64,000 nt of DNA, taken from assembly GCA_947496465.1 (NCBI GenBank), contig CANMCX010000009.1:1-64000 (forward strand), in the 5' to 3' direction. The DNA is from Marinifilum_A sediminis (GTDB taxonomy: Bacteria; Bacteroidota; Bacteroidia; Bacteroidales; Marinifilaceae). This document shows, one piece after another, positions 50,710 to 60,426 of this stretch. The position numbers and the translations under genes were made by a program. Position 1 is the stretch's first letter. Each line of letters starts with the position of its first letter. The notes under the pieces were generated by a model. The model was not told where the DNA came from and made no database searches. It worked only from the letters and a program-made list of their open reading frames with translations.

Positions 50710-51808
50710 GAAAATTGATTCTCTTTGTTAAGGACTTGACATTGTCATTGATTTTCCTCAGCCATTGCCAAACATAAAATCCGAATTTCACAACTTTAAA
50801 AAGCTGAGGACGATACTCTTTCTCATATCTACCTGGATATATGATAGTTCCACCGAACTTCATTTTATAATTTCTAACGCCATAAGCCTTGTTGGGATTA
50901 CCTGCACCTGCAAAATCAAACACTTGATACCCTTCTCGTTTTCCCCATAGCATGAGTTCCCAATTCATTAAATCATTTACACATTTGTTATTGTATTCTT
51001 GTAATGCGCCGGCATAAAAGAGATAAAGCCGTTGATTAAAAGCCAGAATTAATCTCGTGGCAATTACTTTATCTTCATATTCAGCATTATATATCAGTAA
51101 TCTTGCATTATCAGATGATTTTAACCACAAGTTTGCGAAGAATTCAAATCTTGGAATGGGTAGTTTTATCTTACTATAAACTTGTTTCAATACATGGTAA
51201 GAATCAATTAAGCCAAATTGATGATCTTCAAATCTACAAGTAATGTTCTCTCCATTTGCTTTTCTGATTCTATTTCTTTTGGTTCTTTTCATATTGAGCC
51301 AAAGCTGTTCTTCAGGCGGTTGCAAATCAATCAGTATGTTCATATGCTCCATAAACTGATATTCATGATCTTTAAAAACATTCTTTATTTGAGAATTTTC
51401 TGTCCAATTTCGTACTTGTGTGTACATTACTTTCCGCTTCACAAAAGAATCATACTGCGTTAAAATCAGATCCAAGATTTCTTTCTCGGAATCTGCTATT
51501 AATGGTCCTCCTTTAATTATTGACCTTCTGGTAAATCTACCTGCAATACCTGTGACTTCTGTTTGAATTACAGCCAACATTAATCCTTTAATTAAATCAC
51601 CTTCTAAAATGGCAATAAATACAGGATCAAATCCAACGGTAGCACTATATACTTCATACATTTCCGGCATTTGAAATATATTACCATCTGGATGATTGGA
51701 AACAAAATCGCTCCATACTTTCATCTCTACTTCACCAGCATTGGTGACAATGGTGAATTTTTCCCGCTCAGCCAGTAATTTAGAAGCTGTAATTACATTT
51801 GGTATCAT
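50702..51808 (-). CDS. FemAB/GNAT-like acyl- or aminoacyltransferase
   Basis: 368 residues of the FemAB-related, GNAT-fold class found in polysaccharide clusters. Recognisable parts: WSDFVSNHPDGNIFQMPEMYEVY near residue 33-55, LWLNMKRTKRNRIRKA in the middle, and VNDLMNWELMLWGKREGYQVFDFAGAGNP with GVRNYKMKFGG towards the end. It may add an amino acid or acyl group to a sugar of the repeat unit. Overlaps the preceding glycosyltransferase gene by 4 bases (ATGA). Confidence 0.78.
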   Translation of the reverse strand: MIPNVITASKLLAEREKFTIVTNAGEVEMKVWSDFVSNHPDGNIFQMPEMYEVYSATVGFDPVFIAILEGDLIKGLMLAVIQTEVTGIAGRFTRRSIIKGGPLIADSEKEILDLILTQYDSFVKRKVMYTQVRNWTENSQIKNVFKDHEYQFMEHMNILIDLQPPEEQLWLNMKRTKRNRIRKANGENITCRFEDHQFGLIDSYHVLKQVYSKIKLPIPRFEFFANLWLKSSDNARLLIYNAEYEDKVIATRLILAFNQRLYLFYAGALQEYNNKCVNDLMNWELMLWGKREGYQVFDFAGAGNPNKAYGVRNYKMKFGGTIIYPGRYEKEYRPQLFKVVKFGFYVWQWLRKINDNVKSLTKRINFHV

Positions 51809-52899
51809 CTGAAAAATTTCTCAAAAACAATTTTATACTCTTCTGATATTTTAGACCAGAGGTAATCTTTAGTCAATCGCTGATAAGCTTTATCAGCGAA
51901 ATCATTCATTATTTCAGGATTTTTTGATGCATAAGCAATTTTATTAGAAAGGTCCCTTACATCATTTACCTTAAAAAAGAGTACCTCAGTAGCATTAAAT
52001 ACATCTCTGTTTTCTGAAATATCCGAGCAAATAATTGGAACTTTTAAAGCCGCCACTTCCAACAGCATCATAGACATGGACTCATTAATGGATGGAAATA
52101 CAAAGAATTTACTACCAGCAATTAACTCATATAATTCTTTCTTTACCTTGATTAGTCCCATAAAACGAATTCCTCCAATTTCTTTTTGAAGCTGAAGTAA
52201 TTTCTTTTCATACTCAAGATCCTGTTTGATATCTCCTATTAGGATTGCCTTTTCTTTTTCCTCCAACAAGCCCAGTGCTTCAATAAATGTATGACAGCCC
52301 TTATCTGGAAGCATTCTACCCGCTGCAAAGGATATATAATCTTTCTTATCAACAACAATCTCCAGATTCGGATTAACGCCATTGGGAATATATTGAATTT
52401 TCTTTTCCGGAATTATACCCGAAACGATGCGCTTGTCTTTTAAGGAAACTGTGGTAACGAAATCAGCATGCTTAAGAAAATGGCGATCCTCAAATTCAAA
52501 AAAATATTTATAGCGAACCCACTTGGATGTAAGCACCATCCCGTGAGTGGTAACCACAATCGGAAACCTTAGCTTTAAAATGGGTACAACAAAAGTTGCA
52601 TCTCGATGGTGCAAATGTATAAGATCAAAATTCTTGAACAGTAATGCATGCAAAGCTGAACGTATGTAATAGAAGAGCGTATTGATTCTTCTCAGCGGAA
52701 GTTTCCTGAATACAACGTGAAAGCAATCCTTAAAGTATCCCGATTTTAAGTTGGTATGAGAGCTAACTGAATAAATGGTAAAATCAAATTGATCCGTTAG
52801 ATTGGCTATGATATTTTCTCCAACAGCTGCTGCTCCACCATAAGCAGGAAGACCTTTTAAACCAATAACCCCAATTTTACGTTTTTCACTAACCTTCAT
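51805..52899 (-). CDS. Glycosyltransferase family 4
   Basis: 364 residues, GT-B fold. N-terminal acceptor loop GLKGLPAYGGAAAVGENI, and C-terminal donor-binding segments PNGVNPNLEIV, AAGRMLPDKGCHTFIEAL and FVFPSINESMSMMLLEVAALKVPIIC with the family E-x7-E spacing. Transfers a sugar to the growing lipid-linked repeat unit; donor not predictable. Sits 5 bases after the next upstream GT gene. Confidence 0.88.
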   Translation of the reverse strand: MKVSEKRKIGVIGLKGLPAYGGAAAVGENIIANLTDQFDFTIYSVSSHTNLKSGYFKDCFHVVFRKLPLRRINTLFYYIRSALHALLFKNFDLIHLHHRDATFVVPILKLRFPIVVTTHGMVLTSKWVRYKYFFEFEDRHFLKHADFVTTVSLKDKRIVSGIIPEKKIQYIPNGVNPNLEIVVDKKDYISFAAGRMLPDKGCHTFIEALGLLEEKEKAILIGDIKQDLEYEKKLLQLQKEIGGIRFMGLIKVKKELYELIAGSKFFVFPSINESMSMMLLEVAALKVPIICSDISENRDVFNATEVLFFKVNDVRDLSNKIAYASKNPEIMNDFADKAYQRLTKDYLWSKISEEYKIVFEKFFR

Positions 52900-52904
52900 A
52901 AGCT

Positions 52905-54068
52905 CTATGAACCTGCATTTTTCATTACTGTTTGATAAAATTCAATTGTTTGTTGGGCAACATTTTTAGGATGAAATTTCAGTTTTGCCTCATCATTTGC
53001 ATAATTTGAAAAAGCGTTGTAGTTAAATTTTTCACTAAATGCCTCTCTTAAATATTCTCCCAACTGATTAAAATTATTAGACTCAATTAAAAATCCAGAT
53101 TTTCCTTCTGTTATCATTTCTGATACTCCTCCTACATCAGTTGCAATTACAGGCTTACTGGCAGCCATGGCCTCAGCAATACTTACCGGTAGTGACTCCT
53201 GAAGTGATGGCAAAACAAAGAGGTCCACCTCACTATAAATTTTGAGAATTTCTGATTGCGTTTTCCAACCCAAAAAATGAACCCGATTCTGTAAATTGTT
53301 ATTCGCTATAAATTGTTTTATTTTTTGCTCATATTTAGCATTTGTAAATCCACCAACAATCATTAGTTCTGCATTCTCCATTGAATTCCTGACCTGATTA
53401 AATGCCTGTAACAAGCACATCAAATTTTTTCGTGGATTGATAACTCCCACATAAATGATCTTTTTTGTTCGTCCATTCTTGTTCTTCACATCGAAGAAAG
53501 AAGGATTCACCGGATTGTAAATCAATTCGCCTGTGATATCCTGTATTTGCTTTTTTTTTATTAAAAATTCACGATTCTTTTCTGATATGAAAGTGAAATT
53601 GGTAAAACTTGTAAAGTAGAATTGTTCAATTAATTTCTTAATCCAGAACTTTAACTTTCCTTGGAGGGAAGCTTGGTATTTAATCTCCTCTGCCATAATC
53701 CCATGCTGGGTAATGATTAGGTTTTTTCTGTTTATTCCTCTTAAACTTAGCAATATTGGCGATGCTCCTTGCACATGAATTATATCAGGATTAAATTCCA
53801 TAATAGAATTCCGAACCTGTTTTGAAGCCTGAAAGAGATAATAGAATAAATTACCTCCTGGTATTCCCGATTTACTCAGATAGTGAATCGTAATGTGATC
53901 GGTAATTCTTTTCGTGTAGTCCTCATTAGATTTTCCCAAGGACAAAATTCTTAATTCAAGATCTTTAAAGTATTCGAATCCTTTTATTAGATTTATTACC
54001 ACAGCATCCACTCCGCCTTGAATGGCATCCATATTCGTCGATAGAGAAGTAATCATTAACACTTTCAT
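52905..54068 (-). CDS. Glycosyltransferase family 4
   Basis: 387 residues. GT4 features: GGVDAVVINLIKGFEYF at the N-terminus, NPVNPSFFDVKNK, KIIYVGVINPRKNLMCLLQAF and FVLPSLQESLPVSIAEAMAASKPVIAT with GGVSEMI. A cytoplasmic enzyme acting at the membrane in repeat-unit assembly. Donor sugar unknown. Confidence 0.9.
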   Translation of the reverse strand: MKVLMITSLSTNMDAIQGGVDAVVINLIKGFEYFKDLELRILSLGKSNEDYTKRITDHITIHYLSKSGIPGGNLFYYLFQASKQVRNSIMEFNPDIIHVQGASPILLSLRGINRKNLIITQHGIMAEEIKYQASLQGKLKFWIKKLIEQFYFTSFTNFTFISEKNREFLIKKKQIQDITGELIYNPVNPSFFDVKNKNGRTKKIIYVGVINPRKNLMCLLQAFNQVRNSMENAELMIVGGFTNAKYEQKIKQFIANNNLQNRVHFLGWKTQSEILKIYSEVDLFVLPSLQESLPVSIAEAMAASKPVIATDVGGVSEMITEGKSGFLIESNNFNQLGEYLREAFSEKFNYNAFSNYANDEAKLKFHPKNVAQQTIEFYQTVMKNAGS

Positions 54069-54103
54069 TTAGAGGAGTATTACAAGCAGTAATATTGATA
54101 CTA

Positions 54104-55384
54104 TTAGAATAGTAATAACTTTGAATAATACTGGGTTTGGTATTTTTTATCCAACAAAATCAATCCAAGTATTACAAAGTATAAACCTTTTAGATACTCA
54201 TAACGAAGAAAAACATTTGAGTACATAATAGTATCAATAAAAAATACGATGGTAAGAACTAAAAATGAGAGATAAATGGGATTGCTTTCGTGCCTATTTT
54301 TAACATAAGCAAATAGTCTCATAAAGAAACACAAATAAAGTATTGTTCCCAATAACCCAACCTGTAATAATAACCACACAAATCCCATTCTTCCACCATA
54401 TCGTACACCGTATTCACTACTCATCGAACCATCCTGACTATTAAACTTCGATTCTATTAGTTTACCAGCTCCATCACCAAATATCATTTTATTAGGTGGC
54501 GCTTCGAGAGTGTAATTGATAAAATAAATCAAAGCACCTTTTCGCCTCATCTGATACTTGTTGTTTGATTCTGAACTTGTGTATCGTTCAATATAGCTAA
54601 CAATGTATGGAACATTAAAACTTCCCCAATTACTATTTTCTGGATTTAATGTTTTATTGGTTCGGGCTGTGAAATAAAATATTGCAATACATAATCCTAC
54701 CAACAAAATTAGTTTATTAGTAAGACCTTTCATAAAATATCTCTTCTCGAGTTTAATAAATAATACTCCACAAATGAGTAGTACCAATGGAATAAATAGA
54801 ATAATTGCTCTCTTATCCCCAACAATACCAATTAAGCTGAAGCAAGCTATAAGAACCAGGTATTTTAACTTTCTTTTATACAAGTAAATCGAAAACAAAA
54901 TGGCTATAATAAATATTGGAAATATAGTTGAAACACTTCCTGCATTAACCGACAAAGTTCCGATTCCTCCATGTTCCGATTGTCCAATCAACAAATACTT
55001 AACGATTATTGCTGGCACCTGTAGAAGAATCAGCAGTTTTATAAATGAAACCACTCTGGATATTAATAAATTACTATCCTCATTAATTAATACTATAAAA
55101 TAGGCATATGATAATAGTGTGTAAATTAAAAAATAGGCTAGTGAAAAGGAATCAACTTGATTAAGGTATGAACTTACAACTGCCACTATACCAAAGCCGA
55201 ATACCCATGCTAAAAATGGAAATTTTAATTGATTTCCCTTAGTAAAAAAAGAGTAAGCAAATAAACCTGCACTTACCAATGGTATTCCAAGCTTGTAGAT
55301 TCCCGAACTCAATCCAAACAATTGAAAAATTCCGGTTAAAAAAATAAGAATCCAATATGTATAATGGAATACAGTTCTAATCAT
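54104..55384 (-). CDS. O-antigen/EPS polymerase (Wzy-like)
   Basis: 426 residues with about eleven to twelve hydrophobic helices and one larger non-membrane loop (about 240-320) containing MRRKGALIYFINYTLEAPPN and FGDGAGK, as in Wzy/O-antigen ligase-type (Wzy_C) proteins. Given Wzx and Wzc in the same operon, it is most likely the polymerase that joins repeat units in the periplasm. Start overlaps the stop of the neighbouring GT gene by 8 bases. Confidence 0.8.
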   Translation of the reverse strand: MIRTVFHYTYWILIFLTGIFQLFGLSSGIYKLGIPLVSAGLFAYSFFTKGNQLKFPFLAWVFGFGIVAVVSSYLNQVDSFSLAYFLIYTLLSYAYFIVLINEDSNLLISRVVSFIKLLILLQVPAIIVKYLLIGQSEHGGIGTLSVNAGSVSTIFPIFIIAILFSIYLYKRKLKYLVLIACFSLIGIVGDKRAIILFIPLVLLICGVLFIKLEKRYFMKGLTNKLILLVGLCIAIFYFTARTNKTLNPENSNWGSFNVPYIVSYIERYTSSESNNKYQMRRKGALIYFINYTLEAPPNKMIFGDGAGKLIESKFNSQDGSMSSEYGVRYGGRMGFVWLLLQVGLLGTILYLCFFMRLFAYVKNRHESNPIYLSFLVLTIVFFIDTIMYSNVFLRYEYLKGLYFVILGLILLDKKYQTQYYSKLLLF

Positions 55385-56456
55385 GCTCTATGATCTGGTT
55401 CAGATAAGACTTTAAATTGCCGTTTACTATTCTATCCCATGTATGATTTGACAAACTTTCAATTACCAATGAGTGTTGATAAGACTTTCGCTTCATGTAA
55501 TATTTTTCCAATGCACGGCAAAAAGACTCAGCAGAATCAGCACATAAAATCCCATTATTCTCATTAATAATGTTTGAATTTTCGTAAGTTGAAGTGCCTA
55601 TACAAATCATCCCCGCGAGAATATATTCGAACGTTTTTGTGGGTGGTTGAAAATTAAAATATGGCGTAATTGGAATATAACTTACTCCAATATTTGATTC
55701 TTTGTAATAGTCGAGAATTTCATTTATATTTTTTCTACCATGGAATTTGACAATCGCACCAAGTTCCTGTCCTTTAATGGAATTATTCAGCAAATCTTCT
55801 TCTTGGGGAGTTCCATACCCAAAAATATTATACTCGCAGTGAATCTTTCTACCATACTTTTTATAAAACTGATAAAATCCATCAATGGTTTCATGAATTT
55901 TGCGATGATTTAATGTACCAACATACAATAATTTAATTCGATCATAGTTTTTGTTTCCACTCTCCAGTATTTCTGCGCCCAATGGTAAGTAGTGACAATT
56001 CTTACTTCTTAATTTCAAATGATTGATCAAACCCTCAGAAATAATTGTAATATAATCAAACACCGATGCTTCCAACCTGAGTCTTAGGTTCTGAAGATAA
56101 TTCCTTAATCGATTTTCTTTTACCGATCCAGTTCTGATATCAAGTATTATCTTTCTATTGGTAATTAATTTTATTACTGAGCAATACTTATAACTGTATG
56201 AAAAAACGATATCATATTCCGATTCTTTAATTTCAGTCAACACTGATAGTAACCAACGTAGATAACGAGTGAACTTATTGCCTTTTAAAGAAGTATACTT
56301 TACTTCAACGCCAGATAAAGTAAGCTTTTTAAATTGTTGATCAAAACAAAGAAATGTAATATTGAATTCGTCCTTTAAATATTTGCAATAAAAGTAATAA
56401 TCCGTAAGGTAGCCGAATTGACTCGGAGAAATAATCAACAATTTTTTCTTTTCCAA
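55377..56456 (-). CDS. Glycosyltransferase family 4 (tandem paralogue 1)
   Basis: 359 residues. The N-terminus SPSQFGYLTDYYFYCKYLKD and the C-terminal KLLYVGTLNHRKIHETIDGFYQFYKKYG, KFHGRKNINEIL and GVSYIPITPYFNFQPPTKTFEYILAGM parallel those of the next protein; both are divergent GT4 enzymes. The pair looks like a tandem duplication followed by divergence, so the two may add different or successive similar sugars. Confidence 0.85.
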   Translation of the reverse strand: MEKKKLLIISPSQFGYLTDYYFYCKYLKDEFNITFLCFDQQFKKLTLSGVEVKYTSLKGNKFTRYLRWLLSVLTEIKESEYDIVFSYSYKYCSVIKLITNRKIILDIRTGSVKENRLRNYLQNLRLRLEASVFDYITIISEGLINHLKLRSKNCHYLPLGAEILESGNKNYDRIKLLYVGTLNHRKIHETIDGFYQFYKKYGRKIHCEYNIFGYGTPQEEDLLNNSIKGQELGAIVKFHGRKNINEILDYYKESNIGVSYIPITPYFNFQPPTKTFEYILAGMICIGTSTYENSNIINENNGILCADSAESFCRALEKYYMKRKSYQHSLVIESLSNHTWDRIVNGNLKSYLNQIIEHD

Positions 56457-56487
56457 TATCGTTCCTAATTAACTGTAAAATATAGAT

Positions 56488-57558
56488 TTATTTTAAACCT
56501 GAACATCTTTTCAGATACGGTTCCAAATTATTTAAAACAATATTTTTCCATGAATATTTTTCAACGGCTCTCTTTATTGTCGCTGAATCATAATTCCATC
56601 TTTTTTCCGCTAGTTCTGATAATCCTTCGGCAAACGACTTGGGAGTGTCCTCAATTAGAATCCCATTGCTATCGTTCACAATTCGTTTCATTTCATCAGT
56701 TTTTGTAGCTATTACAGGCATACCATTAATCAAATATTCTAGCGTTTTAAGAGCTGGTTGACACTGATAGCATCGAATCATAGGAACGTAAGCAATACCT
56801 ATATTTGCATTTACGAAAAAATCTTGTAATTCTTCAATTGTTTTACGTCCATGAAAGAAAACAATATTCGAAAGGTCAAGCTCTTCTATTTTATTTTTGA
56901 CGTTCTGGATTGTCTCTTTCTCTCCAAATCCAACTATATCATATCTAATTTGTTTTTTCAGAGCATATTTATTTCTAAATAAACTTAATCCCTCTAATGT
57001 TTCTTCTATTCTTCTTTTATCTAATGTACCTATGTAAAGAAGTGTGAGGTCATCGAAAGTTTTTGAATCTGACACTCGATTGACTGCTCCAATTGGCAAG
57101 CAATCATATTTTTTAATATTGAGTTCCTCTGCCAGACTATGTGTGTTTATTAACTTGTACTTAAAAAATTTAGATTCGAAACGAAGCTTTGCATTTGTTT
57201 TTGCTACTTTTTGAGGAACAGTTCCAATTGATCCGGTTCTAATATCCAAAACTAATTTTTGAAATGGCAATAAGAACCTTAATAGAAAAGAAAATCTAAA
57301 ATAACTTAATAAGGTCACATCAAAACGGTTCGTTAAACAGATTTGTAAAGTCTTCAAGTAAAACGAAATCAAACCCAAATGTTTATTCTTATACGGTTTC
57401 AGGTAAATGACGTCAACACCTTTAATACTGACCTTCTCAAAACCTAAATCGCATGACAACACTTTAAGTTTATTATTAATATTTAGGTATTTACAGTAGT
57501 AATAATGCTCGGTAATATAACCGAATTGACTACCCATTGTAAGAATTAAGATATTCAT
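56488..57558 (-). CDS. Glycosyltransferase family 4 (tandem paralogue 2)
   Basis: 356 residues. Same layout as its downstream neighbour: MGSQFGYITEHYYYCKYLNI, LDIRTGSIGTVPQK, LLYIGTLDKRRIEETLEGLSLF, FFHGRKTIEELQDFF and CQPALKTLEYLINGMPVIAT. The shared LDIRTGS segment is a distinctive element of this pair. Donor and acceptor unknown. Confidence 0.85.
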   Translation of the reverse strand: MNILILTMGSQFGYITEHYYYCKYLNINNKLKVLSCDLGFEKVSIKGVDVIYLKPYKNKHLGLISFYLKTLQICLTNRFDVTLLSYFRFSFLLRFLLPFQKLVLDIRTGSIGTVPQKVAKTNAKLRFESKFFKYKLINTHSLAEELNIKKYDCLPIGAVNRVSDSKTFDDLTLLYIGTLDKRRIEETLEGLSLFRNKYALKKQIRYDIVGFGEKETIQNVKNKIEELDLSNIVFFHGRKTIEELQDFFVNANIGIAYVPMIRCYQCQPALKTLEYLINGMPVIATKTDEMKRIVNDSNGILIEDTPKSFAEGLSELAEKRWNYDSATIKRAVEKYSWKNIVLNNLEPYLKRCSGLK

Positions 57559-57567
57559 AAAAACTGC

Positions 57568-59028
57568 TTATTTTTTCAATAATTGTGTAGATAAAATTGT
57601 TCCTCCAAAGGATTTCATCCTCAGGCATAGACTTTGATTCCTGAAAAAATAGATGATACTTAAAGCACCAATAATCAAAGTAAGAAACAGCGACTTGATT
57701 ATCCAGTCATAGTCTATCGGTGTAAATCCATTATTTAGGATAAAACTGATCGGCACTAAAAGACTAAGTGCAATTGCACTTCTTTTAAATTTAAAATAGC
57801 CTGTAAAAATCTTCTTCACCAATATTGAAATGAGGAAAAATTTAACCAACTCGCCAAATAATTCGCCAATTACAATTCCAATAAGACCAAACCTGATAGA
57901 AAGCAAATACATAGTTAAACAACCACAAAAGGTTCCTGTAATAGATGCATAGCTTAAAGCATTATTCTTTTTTCTAATTAGTATACCTGTAGATATTAGA
58001 TCAGACATTCCATAGAGTATATAGGCTATAGATAAAATTCCTATTAAATACTGACTATCGGCAAACTTTTCTGAGGCAAAAACAATTAATAATTCCTCGC
58101 CAAACAGAATCAAAACAACAGCTATTACAGAGGCAATAAAGGCAAAGAAATTGTAAAAATCATTAAACAACGCCTTGCTTTCCTTGTTCTTGTAATTATC
58201 AAAAGTATATGGATGCCATGCCATTTTTAAACTATGGGTCAATAGCAACAATGGTAATAATACTTTTGTTGCAATTGCATAGATACCAATCTGACTTAAG
58301 GAAAATAGAAAGATAATTAAGATTCGTGCCACATACTTTTGCCCCCATTGAGCAAGAACTACCGGAATTAATGGAACTCCATAAGTCAACATTTCCTTTA
58401 AAACAGGAAAGGATATATTTAATGAAACATATTTTTTGGCTTTAAAGAGAGCAATTCCTGCAAATACAATACTGACAACGCATCTACTAATTAAAAGACC
58501 AAGCAATCCATATTTAAATATCGCAACAAATATTATCCCTAATAAAGCATTACAGAAAACATAGATAAGATTGAATATCGTATATCCTTTTCTGTTAAAT
58601 TCAACCCTAAAAACAATAACAGAATATTCCAATACATTCTTAAACATCAGTTCACTTATCGCGATAATAAGAAGAATGCTATGATCTGTTGATTGCAATA
58701 TTAAATTTGCCAGAGGTTTATTGAATGCAATCAGCACCAATGATAGAATGATACTTCCCGGGATAATTATCCATAGTCCGGAAGAAAACAGATTCCTCTT
58801 CTGCTTAGTTTCTTTCTTATCAAAGAAAAGCCTTAAAAAACTACTCTCAAGCTGGAAAGTCGACAAAAATGCCAAAAGAACCATAATTACCGAGAGTATT
58901 TCTAGAATTCCAAAATCAGCTTTAGATAGAAATCTGGTATAAATTGGAATGGTGAAAAAGCCTACAAATTTGCTTATTACACCTACTGTTCCATAGGAAA
59001 AAAAGTCTTTTAATAAATTGCTTTTCAT
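57568..59028 (-). CDS. Polysaccharide flippase (Wzx-like, MOP superfamily)
   Basis: 486 residues with about 13-14 membrane helices. N-terminus KDFFSYGTVGVISKFVGFFTIPIYTRFLS is typical of Wzx/polysaccharide biosynthesis proteins. It should flip the lipid-linked repeat unit to the periplasmic face. It stands between the nucleotide-sugar genes and the glycosyltransferases, 88 bases after the dehydrogenase gene. Confidence 0.9.
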   Translation of the reverse strand: MKSNLLKDFFSYGTVGVISKFVGFFTIPIYTRFLSKADFGILEILSVIMVLLAFLSTFQLESSFLRLFFDKKETKQKRNLFSSGLWIIIPGSIILSLVLIAFNKPLANLILQSTDHSILLIIAISELMFKNVLEYSVIVFRVEFNRKGYTIFNLIYVFCNALLGIIFVAIFKYGLLGLLISRCVVSIVFAGIALFKAKKYVSLNISFPVLKEMLTYGVPLIPVVLAQWGQKYVARILIIFLFSLSQIGIYAIATKVLLPLLLLTHSLKMAWHPYTFDNYKNKESKALFNDFYNFFAFIASVIAVVLILFGEELLIVFASEKFADSQYLIGILSIAYILYGMSDLISTGILIRKKNNALSYASITGTFCGCLTMYLLSIRFGLIGIVIGELFGELVKFFLISILVKKIFTGYFKFKRSAIALSLLVPISFILNNGFTPIDYDWIIKSLFLTLIIGALSIIYFFRNQSLCLRMKSFGGTILSTQLLKK

Positions 59029-59116
59029 TAATTAGGTTGGATCCTATTCTTAGAAACTAATTTTAGCTTTTTATAAACTGTAAAAGGTTAATTATTTTAA
59101 GAATCACTTGCAATTA

Positions 59117-60379
59117 CTATAGTCTTCTATCTACTAAAGATTTTGGATATATTGCCTTCACATCATATATAACTGCATCATGTCCATTTTTTAATTTCTT
59201 CACATCTACTTTCTTGATCTCATCATGTGCTACGGCAGCAACAACCGCATCATATCTATTTCCATTCAAATACGGTATTATATTTAAATTGTACTTCTCT
59301 CTCACTTCCATTGGATCAGCTAAAGGATCATAAACGTCTACCGTACAACCAAATTCCTCTAAGTCTCTTATCAAGCCAATTACTTTTGAATTTCTAATGT
59401 CAGGACAGTTTTCCTTAAAGGTAACACCCATAACCAAAACTTGAGAACCTGGTATGCGGAATCCTTTTTTTACCATTTCTTTAATCACATTAAAAGCTAC
59501 AAACGAACCCATTTCGTCATTTAAACGTCTTCCGGCAAGAAGTATTTGAGGATTATATCCAACTTCGAGCGCTTTATGTGCCAGATAGTAAGGATCAACA
59601 CCAATACAGTGTCCTCCAACTAAACCTGGTTTAAATGGTAGAAAATTCCATTTTGTTGACGCAGCTTCTAGAATTTCATTTGTATCTATTTCTAAACGAT
59701 TGAAAATAACAGCAAGTTCATTTACAAATGCAATATTAATATCTCTCTGTGCATTTTCAATCACTTTTGCAGCTTCTGCCACCCGAATTGACGATGCCCT
59801 AAAGGTTCCAGCAGGAATAATCGATTGATACAAATTATCAACAAAATCTCGAATTTTTGGAGTAGAACCGGATGTTATTTTCTTTATCGTTGTTAATGTA
59901 TGTACCTTATCTCCAGGATTTATTCTTTCAGGAGAATAACCACAGAAAAAGTCTTTATTGAACTTTAATCCGCTGTAGCGTTCCAAAACCGGGACACAAT
60001 CTTCTTCAGTTGCTCCTGGATATACAGTAGACTCGTAAATAACCACATCACCTTTCTTTAGGACTTTTGAAATGCTAATTGAGGCATTGATCAAAGGACT
60101 TAAATCGGGATGTTTGTTTTTATTTAATGGAGTGGGTACAGTAACAATAAAAACATTACAATGTTCCAGATCTTTAGTGTTATCGGAAAGTTCCAAAAAC
60201 TTTGAAGAAGTTATTTTATCTCCACCAAAGTCTTTTCTCCAATCTTTCCCTTTTTTAAGATCATTCACTCGTTTTGAGTTGATATCATATCCCAATGTAG
60301 GATACCTCTTCCCAAACTCAATTGCCAAAGGCAAGCCAACATATCCTAATCCCAGAATTGCAATTTTTATCTCTTTCAT
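59117..60379 (-). CDS. UDP-N-acetylhexosamine 6-dehydrogenase (WbpA/TviB-like)
   Basis: 420 residues. Oxidises C6 of a UDP-N-acetyl-hexosamine to the uronic acid with NAD+. Rossmann motif LGLGYVGLPLAIEFGKRYP (9-27), catalytic Cys in GGHCIGVDPYYLAHKA, and FCGYSPERINPGDKVHTLTTIKK, a segment typical of the UDP-GlcNAc/GalNAc dehydrogenases of the WbpA/WbpO/TviB group rather than of UDP-glucose dehydrogenase. With the next three genes it fits the UDP-2,3-diacetamido-2,3-dideoxy-glucuronate pathway. Confidence 0.88.
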   Translation of the reverse strand: MKEIKIAILGLGYVGLPLAIEFGKRYPTLGYDINSKRVNDLKKGKDWRKDFGGDKITSSKFLELSDNTKDLEHCNVFIVTVPTPLNKNKHPDLSPLINASISISKVLKKGDVVIYESTVYPGATEEDCVPVLERYSGLKFNKDFFCGYSPERINPGDKVHTLTTIKKITSGSTPKIRDFVDNLYQSIIPAGTFRASSIRVAEAAKVIENAQRDINIAFVNELAVIFNRLEIDTNEILEAASTKWNFLPFKPGLVGGHCIGVDPYYLAHKALEVGYNPQILLAGRRLNDEMGSFVAFNVIKEMVKKGFRIPGSQVLVMGVTFKENCPDIRNSKVIGLIRDLEEFGCTVDVYDPLADPMEVREKYNLNIIPYLNGNRYDAVVAAVAHDEIKKVDVKKLKNGHDAVIYDVKAIYPKSLVDRRL

Positions 60380-60426
60380 AATAACTCCGTCCTCCTCTAA
60401 TCAAAAAAAACCTTAGTTGCCTATAC

